The notes beneath the pieces are model-generated. The model did no database searches and was not told where the DNA came from. It saw only the letters and a program-made list of their open reading frames with translations. A DNA stretch of 64,000 nt from an uncultured Pirellulales bacterium (GTDB lineage: Bacteria > Planctomycetota > Planctomycetia > Pirellulales > Thermoguttaceae): assembly GCA_938015445.1 (NCBI GenBank), contig CALLPE010000005.1:1-64000 (forward strand), given 5' to 3'. Below, piece by piece: positions 1 through 8,883 of the stretch (positions within the stretch are counted from its first letter, which is position 1; each line of letters opens with the position of its first letter). The position numbers were made by a program, and so were the translations under genes.

Positions 1-369
1 CAGTGCCTCGTACATCCACGGCTGCACCTGCCCATGACGCAGAGCGGCTTCGATCAGGGCGATAACATGGGCCCGCTTCCACGGCTGTCGGTCCGACTCG
101 TTCATCAGTTTGCGGACCGCTTCGCGCACCGCCTGTGGGGAGGGATTGTGGGCAGCGAAGTACTGCTGCCACACGGCGCTAGGATCGTCCTTTTCGGCAA
201 CCGCTACCTGGATAGAATCTTGCCGAATACCATCTTGAGGCGCCGAGGCGGCTGGCTGGCTTTGATCGGCCAGACAATCCGCGGCGATGGCCATCGCCAG
301 CGTTGTCGCGACGGCCACGATGATGACTGTACTGACTGGCCACAGGGAAAACCGATTGACACAGCTCAT
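1..369 (-). CDS. Exported protein of unknown function, N-terminal part only
   Basis: The gene runs off the left edge, so only the first 123 codons are visible. The ATG at 369 has a clear ribosome-binding site (GGAGG, 7 nt before it). The N-terminus is a signal peptide or membrane anchor, with a hydrophobic stretch at about residues 11-32. A Gln/Ala-rich linker follows, then a helical, charged segment ending in QPWMYEAL at the window edge. It lies 250 bp downstream of the NfnB-like gene on the same strand and could be the last gene of the electron-transfer cluster, but that is only positional. I do not recognise the family with certainty; the visible part looks like the start of an exported helical-repeat protein. 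Confidence 0.6.
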   Translation of the reverse strand, partial: MSCVNRFSLWPVSTVIIVAVATTLAMAIAADCLADQSQPAASAPQDGIRQDSIQVAVAEKDDPSAVWQQYFAAHNPSPQAVREAVRKLMNESDRQPWKRAHVIALIEAALRHGQVQPWMYEAL

Positions 370-619
370 TTGTTGGCCTCCCGAGAAAGCGGCCCTTTCC
401 TACTGAGCAATAACCGCCCGAAGCCCAGGCGCAGCTATCTTCTCTTTCGGCATGAAATTACGTACATCAGTCCTATTATACACACGCTGCGTGGCTCGTT
501 AGTTATGCAGGTCCGAAGCGCAAACCACGACCTGGAGGGCCGGCGGAAACGCTTTTGGACAGATATTGGACGACTTTCCGCGCGCGTTGGTTCCCGACAC
601 AGATGGCACCGCGGGCGGG

Positions 620-2452
620 TCAACTTTGAGGGCGGCTCTCCCCAGGCTGGGGGTATTTCCAGGCCAAAGCCCCGGTTGGGCAGGCGCTGACGCACTTAGC
701 GGCTGCTTTTCGCAGTGCTTCAGCCAGCGACTTGTTCAGCGGCGCGGCGACCCGGATGTCGAAACCGCGGCCGACGAAGGTCAACCCTATCCGCTCGCCA
801 TCGGCTTTGGCGATTTCGATGCACAATCCGCAAGCGATGCATTTTCCCGGCTCGAAGACCACTTCTGGGTGGTCGGTATAGCGTTCGAATGGGCGCCTTT
901 GACCGGCGAAATGTCGCGGCTGCGCGTTGTAAATGATCGAGTACTTCCGCAGTTTGCAACTGCCCAGCGCGCGACAATCGCAGTGCAGGCAGCGGCGAGC
1001 CTGTTGGATGGCTTCGGTGGGGGAATAGCCGGCGCCTAGCCCACTGCTCGGCTCCGCTCGCGGCGCTGGCGATGCATCGGACATGAGCAACGCCAGTTCG
1101 TTTTTGTCCATCTTCCCTATTCGGGTGGTAAAGGTAGATGGTAGCTTGGCCGCGTTACCTACGGCCTTCTGGGAGTGGGAAACCTTGTTGGGATGCGGCC
1201 CTGTAGCAGAGTGCGGAGAATGGGAAGTCTCGGATGTATCGGGTGTATGCGACACATAGCCAGACTCCCGTTCGCCCCGGGCAAGATACTGGCCGATGGC
1301 CACGGCTACTTGCCGGCCATCGGCGGCACTGCGAATGGCGATCGCCTTGCCGCGCGCGGCGCAACCGGCGGCGAACACTCCGGGCAGATTTGTGGTAAAC
1401 TCTCCCCGGGCAACAGCTACTGCGTTGGCGCCAGTTTGCAGCCCCCAGCCGGCGGCATACTCGCGCGCTGCGGCGCCGCAGGCGATCAGCACGGCGTCGA
1501 ATTGGCGTCGCAAAGCGGCCAGGCAAAGCGAGTTCCCTGGCATAGATAGTCCGTTCGCAGCGCACTCAGCGGCAGGGAGTTCTTCCGCGAGTCGGCCCGG
1601 CAAGCCGCTCGCTTCACCGCTGGCTTCGATTTGCGGATGGACTGTAGCTTCATCCGGGCCGATGCGGACTGCCAGCCGCACTGCAATCCCCGGCAATAGC
1701 AATGTGGCGATCTCGGCCTGGAGAACTTCCGCCGGCAATCGGCCGGTGGCCACATCCTGCCACAGCCGTCCGCCCAGTCGGTCGGACTGCTCAAAAATCG
1801 TGCATTTGTGCCCTTGCTGAGCCAGATAGTACGCCGCGGCCAGTCCGGTCGGCCCACCACCGACGATCGCCACGTGCTTGCCAGTGTCGGGCGCTTGCGG
1901 CGGTGTATACGCAGAGCCGGAAGCCAAGTCCACGTCGGCTACGAATCTTTTGAGCAGGCAGATGGCCACCGGCTGGTCCACGTCTGCGCGGCGGCACACG
2001 TTCTCGCAGGGGGCGGGACAAATACGGCCTAGCACAGCCGGCAAAGCAATCTCGCTTTTGACTGTGGCGATCGCCCCGCGGAAGTCTTCCGCCGCAATCT
2101 GACGTAGCATCAACGGAATATCCATGTGCGCGGGACATCCGAACCAACACGGCGCCAGGCAGTCGCCCAGGTGATCGCTCAAAAGCAGTTCCAAGGCGGT
2201 GCGGCGCATTTGATGGACTTCGGGGGTTTCGCTATGTACTTCCATGCCGTCCTCGGCCAGCGTGGCACAGGAGGGCACGAAGCGGTCGTTCCTGGCCAGT
2301 TTGACTACGCACACCAGGCAGGAGGTGGAAGCTGGGTAGCCTTCCAGATAACACAGTGTAGGGATGTCGATGCCGAGCTGCCGGGCAGCGGCGAGCACGG
2401 TCGTGCCCGGTGGAACATCGATCTCGTGCTGGTCGATCCGCAATCGTGGCAT
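620..2452 (-). CDS. NfnB/GltD-like NAD(P)H flavoprotein with extra Fe-S clusters (Stn-type transhydrogenase subunit candidate)
   Basis: A 610-residue cytoplasmic flavoprotein with four parts. Residues 1-75 are a plant-type [2Fe-2S] domain like the NuoG N-terminus (C34, C45, C48, C62). Residues 95-170 are the GltD/NfnB-type domain with Cys groups C98/C102/C106 and C145/C149/C153. From about residue 192 comes a Rossmann FAD-binding domain (VGGGPTGLAAAYYL at 197-210). The C-terminus carries further Cys motifs: CLHCDC, then CIACGLC and a later CVSACP, a ferredoxin-like site. A region of low-complexity Ser/His/Thr sequence (about 400-450) interrupts the NAD(P)-binding part. The family moves electrons between NAD(P)H and Fe-S centres through FAD. 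Its neighbour is a NuoE-NuoF fusion, and this combination is what Sporomusa-type bifurcating transhydrogenases contain. The bifurcating role is inferred. Confidence 0.82.
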   Translation of the reverse strand: MPRLRIDQHEIDVPPGTTVLAAARQLGIDIPTLCYLEGYPASTSCLVCVVKLARNDRFVPSCATLAEDGMEVHSETPEVHQMRRTALELLLSDHLGDCLAPCWFGCPAHMDIPLMLRQIAAEDFRGAIATVKSEIALPAVLGRICPAPCENVCRRADVDQPVAICLLKRFVADVDLASGSAYTPPQAPDTGKHVAIVGGGPTGLAAAYYLAQQGHKCTIFEQSDRLGGRLWQDVATGRLPAEVLQAEIATLLLPGIAVRLAVRIGPDEATVHPQIEASGEASGLPGRLAEELPAAECAANGLSMPGNSLCLAALRRQFDAVLIACGAAAREYAAGWGLQTGANAVAVARGEFTTNLPGVFAAGCAARGKAIAIRSAADGRQVAVAIGQYLARGERESGYVSHTPDTSETSHSPHSATGPHPNKVSHSQKAVGNAAKLPSTFTTRIGKMDKNELALLMSDASPAPRAEPSSGLGAGYSPTEAIQQARRCLHCDCRALGSCKLRKYSIIYNAQPRHFAGQRRPFERYTDHPEVVFEPGKCIACGLCIEIAKADGERIGLTFVGRGFDIRVAAPLNKSLAEALRKAAAKCVSACPTGALAWKYPQPGESRPQS

Positions 2453-2602
2453 GGTCTTTCAAGCGTGGTCTTCGGGTTGGCTTGTCCTGCCGACGTTGAA
2501 CAAGCGTCGACTAGTATGGCGTCCCGGTAACCCATATCGGCGCCTGCATCGGCTGCCGGATTTTGCCGGCGATGCGCGCTGGCGGCGTGGCCGATCGGGG
2601 TT

Positions 2603-5071
2603 TTATTCGTGCCCGTCGCTGCGCGGCGAGCGGATCACAATTGCTTCGCGCGGGCATACCTGCCGGCAAGTATCGCAACGGGTGCATTGGTCGTCGTCGA
2701 TGCGGTGGCGCACATAGGGAGTCATGGGGATGGCCCCCACCGGACAGTGCTGCGCGCACAGCGTGCAGCCAATGCAATCCGTCGTCACGTAGTAGCTAAT
2801 TAGGGCTTTGCACTTTTTTGCCGGGCAACGGCCTTCCAGATGGGCTTGGTATTCCTCGCGGAAGTACTTCAACGTGGAGAGCACGGGATTTGGGGCCGTG
2901 CGTCCCAGTCCGCAGATGCTGCCGGCGCTAACGGCGCGGGCGAGCTGTTCCAACTGGTCAAGTTCCTTGGCCTGGCCCTGGCCGGAGGCGATGCGGTCGA
3001 GCATTTCCAGCATCCGGCGGGTACCCACACGACACAAGGTGCATTTGCCGCAAGACTGATTCTGGGTGAAGCGGAGAAAGTAGCGGGCCACATCGACCAT
3101 GCAGTCGCTGTCGTCTAAGACGATCAGCCCGCCGGAACCCATGATTGCCCCCACGCTGGTGAGGGCCTCGAAATCCACGGGCGTGTCGGCCAGTTCTGCC
3201 GGTACGCATCCACCCGAGGGACCCCCTACCTGCACGGCCTTGAGTTTGCGTCCGCCGGCCACACCGCCGCCGATCTGTTCGACGATCTGACGCAGTGTGA
3301 TGCCCATGGGGACTTCGATCAGTCCGCCCCGCTGCACTTTGCCGGCCAGCGCGAACACCTTGGTTCCCTTGCTGGTTGCAGTGCCCACCGCAGCGAAACG
3401 CTCCGCTCCGTTGCGGATGATCCAGGGCACCAGGGCGAATGTTTGCACGTTGTTTACCAGCGTTGGTTTGTCCCACAGTCCTTGCTGGGCGGGAAACGGG
3501 GGCCGCAGCCGAGGCATGCCGCAACGCCCTTCGACAGAAGCGATGAGGGCCGTTTCTTCCCCGCATACGAACGCCCCGGCGCCTTGCACCACCGATAGTT
3601 GCAAGCAGAAATCGGTTCCCAATATACGCTTGCCCAGCAACCCTTCTTGCTGGCATCGCCGCAGGGCCTCGGTTATTCGTTGCACAGCCAGCGGATACTC
3701 GGCGCGGATGTATAACATTCCCTCTTCTGCGCCGACGGCGCGAGCGGCAATAGCCATCCCCTCGATTACCCGGTAGGGGAACGACTCCAGCAGCATGCGG
3801 TCCATGAACGCGCCGGGATCGCCCTCGTCGCCGTTGCAGATGATGTACTTCGGTGCACCCTGGGCCGCACGCACCGTTGCCCATTTGACGCCGGTGGGAA
3901 ACCCCGCTCCTCCCCGGCCGCGCAGTCCACTGCGGGAAATTTCGTTGATGATCTGCTCGGGCGAAAGTTCCCGCACAGCGCGGCTCAATGCGGCAAATCC
4001 GCCATGGCGGCGATACTCGTCTAGATCGGTCGGTTCCAATTGCCCGCAGTACTCCGTGGCGATGCGCAACTGCGGGCCGAGAAAAGCGCACACCGGTGGA
4101 TCGCGCAGGGTGACCGGCTTTCCGCTTTCGTCGCTTTCAGGTCGGTCGCTGTACAGCCGGTCGAGCCATTGCGAAAGCCGATAACTCAGCCGGCGCACCA
4201 ATCCCCGCGGCCTGAAGTGCTCCAGGACGATCTGTGGTACGTCCTCGGGGCGGACTTTGGTGAACAGCCGCATATCGGACTGTTGGCCCGCTTGCGTGGA
4301 GCAGCGCTGCGGTTGGGCGGTTTCGCGTCTTCCGTCGGAATTACCTGATCGGACAACTCTTTCGGCGGTCGATGGGCCTATGGCGACGATCTCCACTAGC
4401 GGCGTGTTATGGCACATCCCCACACAACCGACCGGCTTTACCGTTGCCGGTGCGCCGGTGCGCTCCAGGACGCGCAATATTTCCTCGTGCACTTGCGCAC
4501 TGCCTTGCGCTTGGCAACACGAACCCAGCCCGACGCGGATTTCGCCGACCGCTGCCCCTACGGGTTTTGGCTGCCGCTGCGGCTGCCGTGCTGCCCGGCG
4601 TCGGCGGCGCAGAAAATCGGCGATGATACGGTCGATCTTGGTCGGGTTCACCCGGCCGTAGGTCACTCCGTCGATCTGGATGACCGGGGCCAGCGTGCAA
4701 CAGCCCAGGCAAGCCACCGTCTCCAGCGTGAACAGGCCTTGCGGATCGGTGTCGGCGCCTTCGGCAATCCGCAAACGGCGCTGAAGGGCCTCGTGCACCA
4801 ACCCGGCGCCTTTGACGTGACAAGCCGTACCTTGGCAGATGCTAACGACGTACTGTCCGACTGGCCGGTGGCGGAACTGTGTGTAAAAGGTGGATACCGA
4901 GGTGATGTCGGCGGGAGTGATTTCGGTGAGCTGACACACCCGCTCCAGCGCCTCCGGAGGCAGCCAGCGATAGTGTTCCTGGATGGCCTGCAAGATGGGG
5001 ATGACCATCTGCCGACCGCGACCAAGACGTTCGACGGTTTGATCGACGAAGCTAATGTCTAGTTGCCGCAT
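2603..5071 (-). CDS. NuoE-NuoF fusion, HydB-like NADH-oxidising subunit
   Basis: An 822-residue fusion. Residues 1-155 are NuoE-like, a thioredoxin-fold [2Fe-2S] domain with ligands C79, C84, C121 and C125. Residues about 175-245 are a second thioredoxin-like [2Fe-2S] domain, as at the N-terminus of HydB/HndC proteins. Then comes the NuoF core, with the FMN/NADH site GRGGAGFPTG and NGDEGDPGAFMDR and the [4Fe-4S] motif SCGKCTLCRVG. The C-terminus has two [4Fe-4S] ferredoxin motifs (CIGCTLCAQHCP and CTRCDTCRQVCP). This is the architecture of bifurcating or NAD-reducing soluble complexes, not of complex I NuoF, and no other nuo gene is present. NuoE and HydB are normally separate genes. It oxidises or reduces NAD(H) in the cytoplasm. 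The 305-bp gap upstream suggests it may have its own promoter. Confidence 0.9.
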   Translation of the reverse strand: MRQLDISFVDQTVERLGRGRQMVIPILQAIQEHYRWLPPEALERVCQLTEITPADITSVSTFYTQFRHRPVGQYVVSICQGTACHVKGAGLVHEALQRRLRIAEGADTDPQGLFTLETVACLGCCTLAPVIQIDGVTYGRVNPTKIDRIIADFLRRRRRAARQPQRQPKPVGAAVGEIRVGLGSCCQAQGSAQVHEEILRVLERTGAPATVKPVGCVGMCHNTPLVEIVAIGPSTAERVVRSGNSDGRRETAQPQRCSTQAGQQSDMRLFTKVRPEDVPQIVLEHFRPRGLVRRLSYRLSQWLDRLYSDRPESDESGKPVTLRDPPVCAFLGPQLRIATEYCGQLEPTDLDEYRRHGGFAALSRAVRELSPEQIINEISRSGLRGRGGAGFPTGVKWATVRAAQGAPKYIICNGDEGDPGAFMDRMLLESFPYRVIEGMAIAARAVGAEEGMLYIRAEYPLAVQRITEALRRCQQEGLLGKRILGTDFCLQLSVVQGAGAFVCGEETALIASVEGRCGMPRLRPPFPAQQGLWDKPTLVNNVQTFALVPWIIRNGAERFAAVGTATSKGTKVFALAGKVQRGGLIEVPMGITLRQIVEQIGGGVAGGRKLKAVQVGGPSGGCVPAELADTPVDFEALTSVGAIMGSGGLIVLDDSDCMVDVARYFLRFTQNQSCGKCTLCRVGTRRMLEMLDRIASGQGQAKELDQLEQLARAVSAGSICGLGRTAPNPVLSTLKYFREEYQAHLEGRCPAKKCKALISYYVTTDCIGCTLCAQHCPVGAIPMTPYVRHRIDDDQCTRCDTCRQVCPREAIVIRSPRSDGHE

Positions 5072-5376
5072 ACGTGGATGATTGATTATATGTACACGCC
5101 GGGCGAGAGTTTAGTGTTTGCGGGAAAAAGCCCTTCGGAGCGACTGCGGCGGGGTTTACGACGTAGGCTGATAGGCGAAAGCTTTTTTCGTCGTTGGGCC
5201 AATATCATCTGGGCAAATATGATCTTCAGCGGCTCAATACTTATCATTTCATTTTACAGGTTGGGTACCGGGCTGCGCACCGGCGGGCGATTACTTGCTT
5301 CGCGCTGCGATAGTTGCTTTTCTGGGCGGTGCAAAATGCGGCCATTCGTCGTCGGCTGGGCCAAGCAAGCGGGCGA
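5072..5376. other. Intergenic gap with a degenerate direct repeat
   Basis: No convincing gene. The minus strand has a TATAAT-like sequence about 20 nt before the NuoE-NuoF ATG but no recognisable -35 box, so a promoter here is only possible. The right part contains a duplicated segment described separately. Confidence 0.5.
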
Positions 5377-5403
5377 TTAGTTGCTTTTCTCTGCGATGCA
5401 AAA
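5283..5403. repeat. Imperfect direct repeat overlapping a stop codon
   Basis: The segment GCGGGCGATTACTTGCTT (5283-5300) followed by a GCGATAGTTGCTTTTC block (5307 onward) is repeated in shortened form at 5369-5403 (GCGGGCGATTAGTTGCTTTT, then CTGCGATGCAAAA). The right copy covers the last codons and stop of the propeller gene ending at 5377, so the extra copy probably arose by duplication of the gene's 3' end. Confidence 0.6.
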
Positions 5404-7248
5404 CAGGTGTTTCTGGCCGCGCAGGTAGATGCGGCCATCCTGGAAGGCCGGGCTTGTGACGCATTCTTCCCCCAGGTTACCTTCGGCGACGATTTTGCAA
5501 CCTTCTCGCGTCGGCTCGACCACGAAGGATTTTCCCTCTTTCGAGACCAAGTAAACCAACTTGCCTGCCAGTCCCGGTGACGAACTGAACGGCAAGCCGT
5601 CGAAATCGTGCTCCCAAAGCTTCTCGCCAGTTTTGGCGTCGTAGCAAGTCAGCAGCCCGTCGGAAGTTAACAGGAACACAAACTGCTTGGTAGCCAAGGG
5701 GCTGCAAGTATCCGGCAGGCCGTCTTCGGCGGTAAAGACCACGTGGGATGTGGTAACATCGCCGGCGCCGTCGGGCTTGATGGCCGAAAGATATGGATAC
5801 TGGTTGGCCACATATATCAAACCGTCGGCCAGCGTGGGCGATGGCCCCACGTCTTGCTTTAAAACCTTCGCCCGCCATATCTCCTGCCCATTGGCGGGAT
5901 TGTAGGAGATCACCCAGGGATCGGCACAGGTTATCAGTTGGTCGCGTCCAGCGGCACGGACCACTATCGGCGACGACCACGAGTTTGGCACTTCGCGGGC
6001 CGTTTGCCAGACGATCTTGCCCGTGGTCGTCTCCAGGCCATATAGTCGCGACTTGCCTTCCTTGGCCGTGCCCTGATCGAACTGCACGATCAGCAGGCCC
6101 TTGTACAGTTCCAGGGAAGAAGCGTGGCCGTAGCTATTGTCGGGAATCCCCAGGCTCAGGTTCCAGACCAGCTTGCCCTGCATGTCGAAGGCGGCCAGAT
6201 CGCCGTTGGCGAAAATGGCATACACGCGCTGACCGTCGGTCGCAGCCGTGGGGGCGGCAAAACCGGTATCGGGCATGACCTTGGGCACGCGGGCGGTGCT
6301 TTCCGGCGTGCCAGGGACATCGGCCGACCAGAGCAACTGCCCACTGTCGGCGTCGAAGCAGTACACTTGCCGGCGTTTTTCATCTGCCCCGGTGACGAAT
6401 ACTCGTTTTTCCCAAACTATCGGCGAGTTGACGCCGGGCAACGGTACTGGCGACTTCCAAAGGATGTTTTCTCCGGTCTCGGCGTTCCAGCTTACCGGCA
6501 GAGTGGTGTATACCGATACCCCCAGCCCGCCCGGACCGCGAAAACGCGGCCAATAGCGGGCGGCTTCTGGCCAGAGCGGCAGAGAAGTATCACCGAGCTG
6601 ATCGGGGAGTTTTGTGGCTACAGCATCTTGCGGCAACGATTGCCTTGAGGAGGTTCCTTGCTCGGTCTGCCCAGCGGGGCCTGCGGTGGGCAGCCGGTGG
6701 CCTTCGGTTGGCAGCAGGGCGGTCGGCAGGGGAGTGCTTTTCAGCAGCGTGAAGCTAAGACCCAACGCACCGGCAATCAGTACCAAGCCCAGCCCGGCTA
6801 CCGCCCAACGTCCCCACAGCATGGCCGGCGATTCTTCGTCTGCCAGCAACTCGGGCGGCGATGGCATGGGGAGTTTGCGGCGCAACCTCAGCGCCAGTCG
6901 CAGGCACGCCAGAAACACGGCCACGCCTGATAAAAGCAACACCGCTCCGGTGGCGGCGAAAGTGCGCTGGCGGAAGTACTGCTGACGCAGGCGTAGGTCA
7001 ACGACTCGGATATGGTGTTTGAGTTGTTCGTTGTCGGGCTGAACGGCCAGGGCCGCCTTCAGCGCCTGATACGTTTCGTCCTGGAACGGATCGGTCAAAC
7101 GACGTTGGCTGTAGTCGTACCACATCAAGGCGGCAACTACGATGCTGAACACCGCTGCGGCCAGGGCCACACCCAGCGCAGCCCTGTAGGCGGTTTCCAC
7201 CGCAACCACGCTGGAGGGGGCGTCGGTTCTGTTGTTGCTGTCGCTCAT
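5377..7248 (-). CDS. Membrane-anchored PQQ-like beta-propeller protein
   Basis: A 623-residue protein with three predicted membrane helices (about 22-43, 98-120, 148-169). These are followed by a Pro/Gln-rich linker and a C-terminal beta-propeller from about residue 233, which begins with WPRFRGPGG. The propeller has repeated W-type blades such as YCFDADSGQLLWSADV, YGLETTTGKIVWQT and TCYDAKTGEKLWEHDF. This is the BamB/PQQ-repeat fold. Catalytic residues of true quinoprotein dehydrogenases are not evident, so a scaffold or binding role is more likely than an enzyme. Its ATG overlaps the stop of the upstream Fe-S membrane gene by 4 bp (7245-7248), which implies translational coupling and a shared function. 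The propeller should lie outside the cytoplasmic membrane. Confidence 0.85.
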   Translation of the reverse strand: MSDSNNRTDAPSSVVAVETAYRAALGVALAAAVFSIVVAALMWYDYSQRRLTDPFQDETYQALKAALAVQPDNEQLKHHIRVVDLRLRQQYFRQRTFAATGAVLLLSGVAVFLACLRLALRLRRKLPMPSPPELLADEESPAMLWGRWAVAGLGLVLIAGALGLSFTLLKSTPLPTALLPTEGHRLPTAGPAGQTEQGTSSRQSLPQDAVATKLPDQLGDTSLPLWPEAARYWPRFRGPGGLGVSVYTTLPVSWNAETGENILWKSPVPLPGVNSPIVWEKRVFVTGADEKRRQVYCFDADSGQLLWSADVPGTPESTARVPKVMPDTGFAAPTAATDGQRVYAIFANGDLAAFDMQGKLVWNLSLGIPDNSYGHASSLELYKGLLIVQFDQGTAKEGKSRLYGLETTTGKIVWQTAREVPNSWSSPIVVRAAGRDQLITCADPWVISYNPANGQEIWRAKVLKQDVGPSPTLADGLIYVANQYPYLSAIKPDGAGDVTTSHVVFTAEDGLPDTCSPLATKQFVFLLTSDGLLTCYDAKTGEKLWEHDFDGLPFSSSPGLAGKLVYLVSKEGKSFVVEPTREGCKIVAEGNLGEECVTSPAFQDGRIYLRGQKHLFCIAEKSN

Positions 7249-8732
7249 AGCTGTCGAGGTTTATCGCCGCCCGGTGAGGGCGATTGCGCCGCGCGCCGGT
7301 AGGCATCCAAATCGACATCGCGGATCAGTCCCAGCCGGGCCTGCTCCACGGGACAATACCAGTAACACCTTCCGCAACTGACGCAATTGCCTTTGTGCGG
7401 CTCGTACTGTTTTCGGAACGGGTAAACGGCCAAGCTCACCAGTTTCACGCCGAAGACTAGCCCCACCCAAGCGCCGAAAAACACGCTGCCCGGGATGAAG
7501 CGGCGGCGGATCTGTTCGGCTTCGGCGTACAGTTCTTCTACAGGTCTGCCGGTGCGGCGGAAGCTGTCGCTGGCCTCGGTAGTGCCGATGCTAGGGTCGG
7601 CCAACTCGGCCTGCATGCGTACCGCAAGGCTGACGCTGGGATGCAACCGGGCCAGCGGCCAGTGAAGCTGGTATCCCGCGAAAGCGAACACCCCCACTAT
7701 AACCGGCAGCGACAAAAGCAACAGTCCCAGCCGAAGCCGTCCCCAATTGCGGTCCGGCGGCGGAGTGGTGGTGGACTCTAGTATCGCCCCGTAAGGGCAG
7801 GCTTCTTCGCACATCCGGCAGTTGATGCATTCGTCGGGCGTGATGCGGACGTGCCAACGGGCAAGCGGCGACAAAAGCGACAACAGCGCACCATACGGAC
7901 ACAGGTAGCGGCAATATGGGCGTCCGACCATCAGGCCCAGCAACAGCATTCCCCCGCCGAACAGCAGCATGCCCGCACTGCCGCCCAAGCGAAACAGGTT
8001 GACGAACGGATCGTACCGGCAGATCACAAAAGCCGTGCCTGTGGCAGCCAGCACGACTGCCGCCCCCAGATAAACATGTGGCAGTAATCCCAAAGCGTGG
8101 TCGAGCCAGCGGGGAACTTTCAGCGGTCGGACGGCCACCAATTCCTGGACCGCGCCCAACGGACACACGGCCGCGCAAAAAACCCGGCCGAAAAACAAGG
8201 TGAACACCAGCGGTAACAGGAAGATCGCTATCACCAACGGCGGGATGGCATAGCTGGGATCGCCGATGGCCAGTGCGACATTCTGGATCGCGCCGACCGC
8301 ACACACGCAGCCCTTGCGCCAAAACCCAAGCCAGATGACCGATACCACAGCCAGACCCAGCAATCCGGCCCGCCACCGCAACACCAACGCAAAGTACGCC
8401 GCCAACGCCAGGGCCACGACCAAGTAGGCCAAGTCTGCATAATGACGCCACATGGGCCGCGGCGGCGGATGCAGGGCGTCGGGCACCTGGTAGCCGCTGG
8501 TGAACTCCGGTAGCGGATAGACGGGCTCTCCGGCAATTAGCGTAGCTGCCACAAAAAGCCAGACCACGACTGCCGCCAGCACTACCAGCATGGAACACAG
8601 GCTGCCGCGCCGCAAAGTGGCAACGCTATACAAGCGGACAGCCCGGCGCTGCGCTTCAGGCGCTGCGTTCGGTTCGTCTGCCGCCTGGCAGTTCTCGGCG
8701 GGCGGTCCTGTGCGTCTGCGTCTTCCGATCAT
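7245..8732 (-). CDS. NosR/NapH-like membrane iron-sulfur protein
   Basis: A polytopic membrane protein of 495 residues from the chosen ATG (GRRRRTGPP start). It has two CxxxCP motifs next to membrane helices (C186-C190P and C274-C278P), as in NosR, NapH and RdxA/CcoG relatives. A [4Fe-4S] site CINCRMCEEACP lies at 302-313, and a C-terminal site CVSCGRCYWYCP comes before the end. At least five hydrophobic segments are visible. Such proteins pass electrons between quinols or cytoplasmic donors and exported Fe-S partners. The frame stays open upstream to a TTG at 8798, but that part is made of tandem repeat DNA. I therefore prefer the ATG at 8732, although it has no clear ribosome-binding site. 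The next gene overlaps it by 4 bp, and a Tat-exported ferredoxin precedes it. Confidence 0.85.
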   Translation of the reverse strand: MIGRRRRTGPPAENCQAADEPNAAPEAQRRAVRLYSVATLRRGSLCSMLVVLAAVVVWLFVAATLIAGEPVYPLPEFTSGYQVPDALHPPPRPMWRHYADLAYLVVALALAAYFALVLRWRAGLLGLAVVSVIWLGFWRKGCVCAVGAIQNVALAIGDPSYAIPPLVIAIFLLPLVFTLFFGRVFCAAVCPLGAVQELVAVRPLKVPRWLDHALGLLPHVYLGAAVVLAATGTAFVICRYDPFVNLFRLGGSAGMLLFGGGMLLLGLMVGRPYCRYLCPYGALLSLLSPLARWHVRITPDECINCRMCEEACPYGAILESTTTPPPDRNWGRLRLGLLLLSLPVIVGVFAFAGYQLHWPLARLHPSVSLAVRMQAELADPSIGTTEASDSFRRTGRPVEELYAEAEQIRRRFIPGSVFFGAWVGLVFGVKLVSLAVYPFRKQYEPHKGNCVSCGRCYWYCPVEQARLGLIRDVDLDAYRRAAQSPSPGGDKPRQL

Positions 8733-8814
8733 AAACAGGCAAGTCGTTTTCGATATTGATAAACAGGCAAGTCGTATTCGTAATGGATAAACAGGCAAGT
8801 CGTATGCGATATTG
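8731..8814. repeat. 28-bp tandem repeat, three copies, at a start codon
   Basis: Three head-to-tail copies of exactly 28 bp (8731-8758, 8759-8786, 8787-8814), each starting ATAAACAGGCAAGTCGT and differing at a few bases. The array begins at the start codon of the NosR-like gene and fills most of its 5' leader. No other copy was noticed in the window. Confidence 0.9.
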
Positions 8815-8883
8815 ACGCTGGGGAAAACTATTGCCTCCGTTCCGGGATGACCGCCGGGCGGGGCAGCCGAGAGCCTAACCGCG

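Noticed and set aside
2603..5071. Complex I NuoF gene
   Set aside because: It has the extra thioredoxin-like domain and C-terminal ferredoxins of HydB-type proteins, and no other nuo gene is nearby.
8731..8814. Possible CRISPR array
   Set aside because: The units are contiguous 28-bp tandem copies without spacers, and no cas gene is present. The same holds for the arrays at 30691 and 30969.
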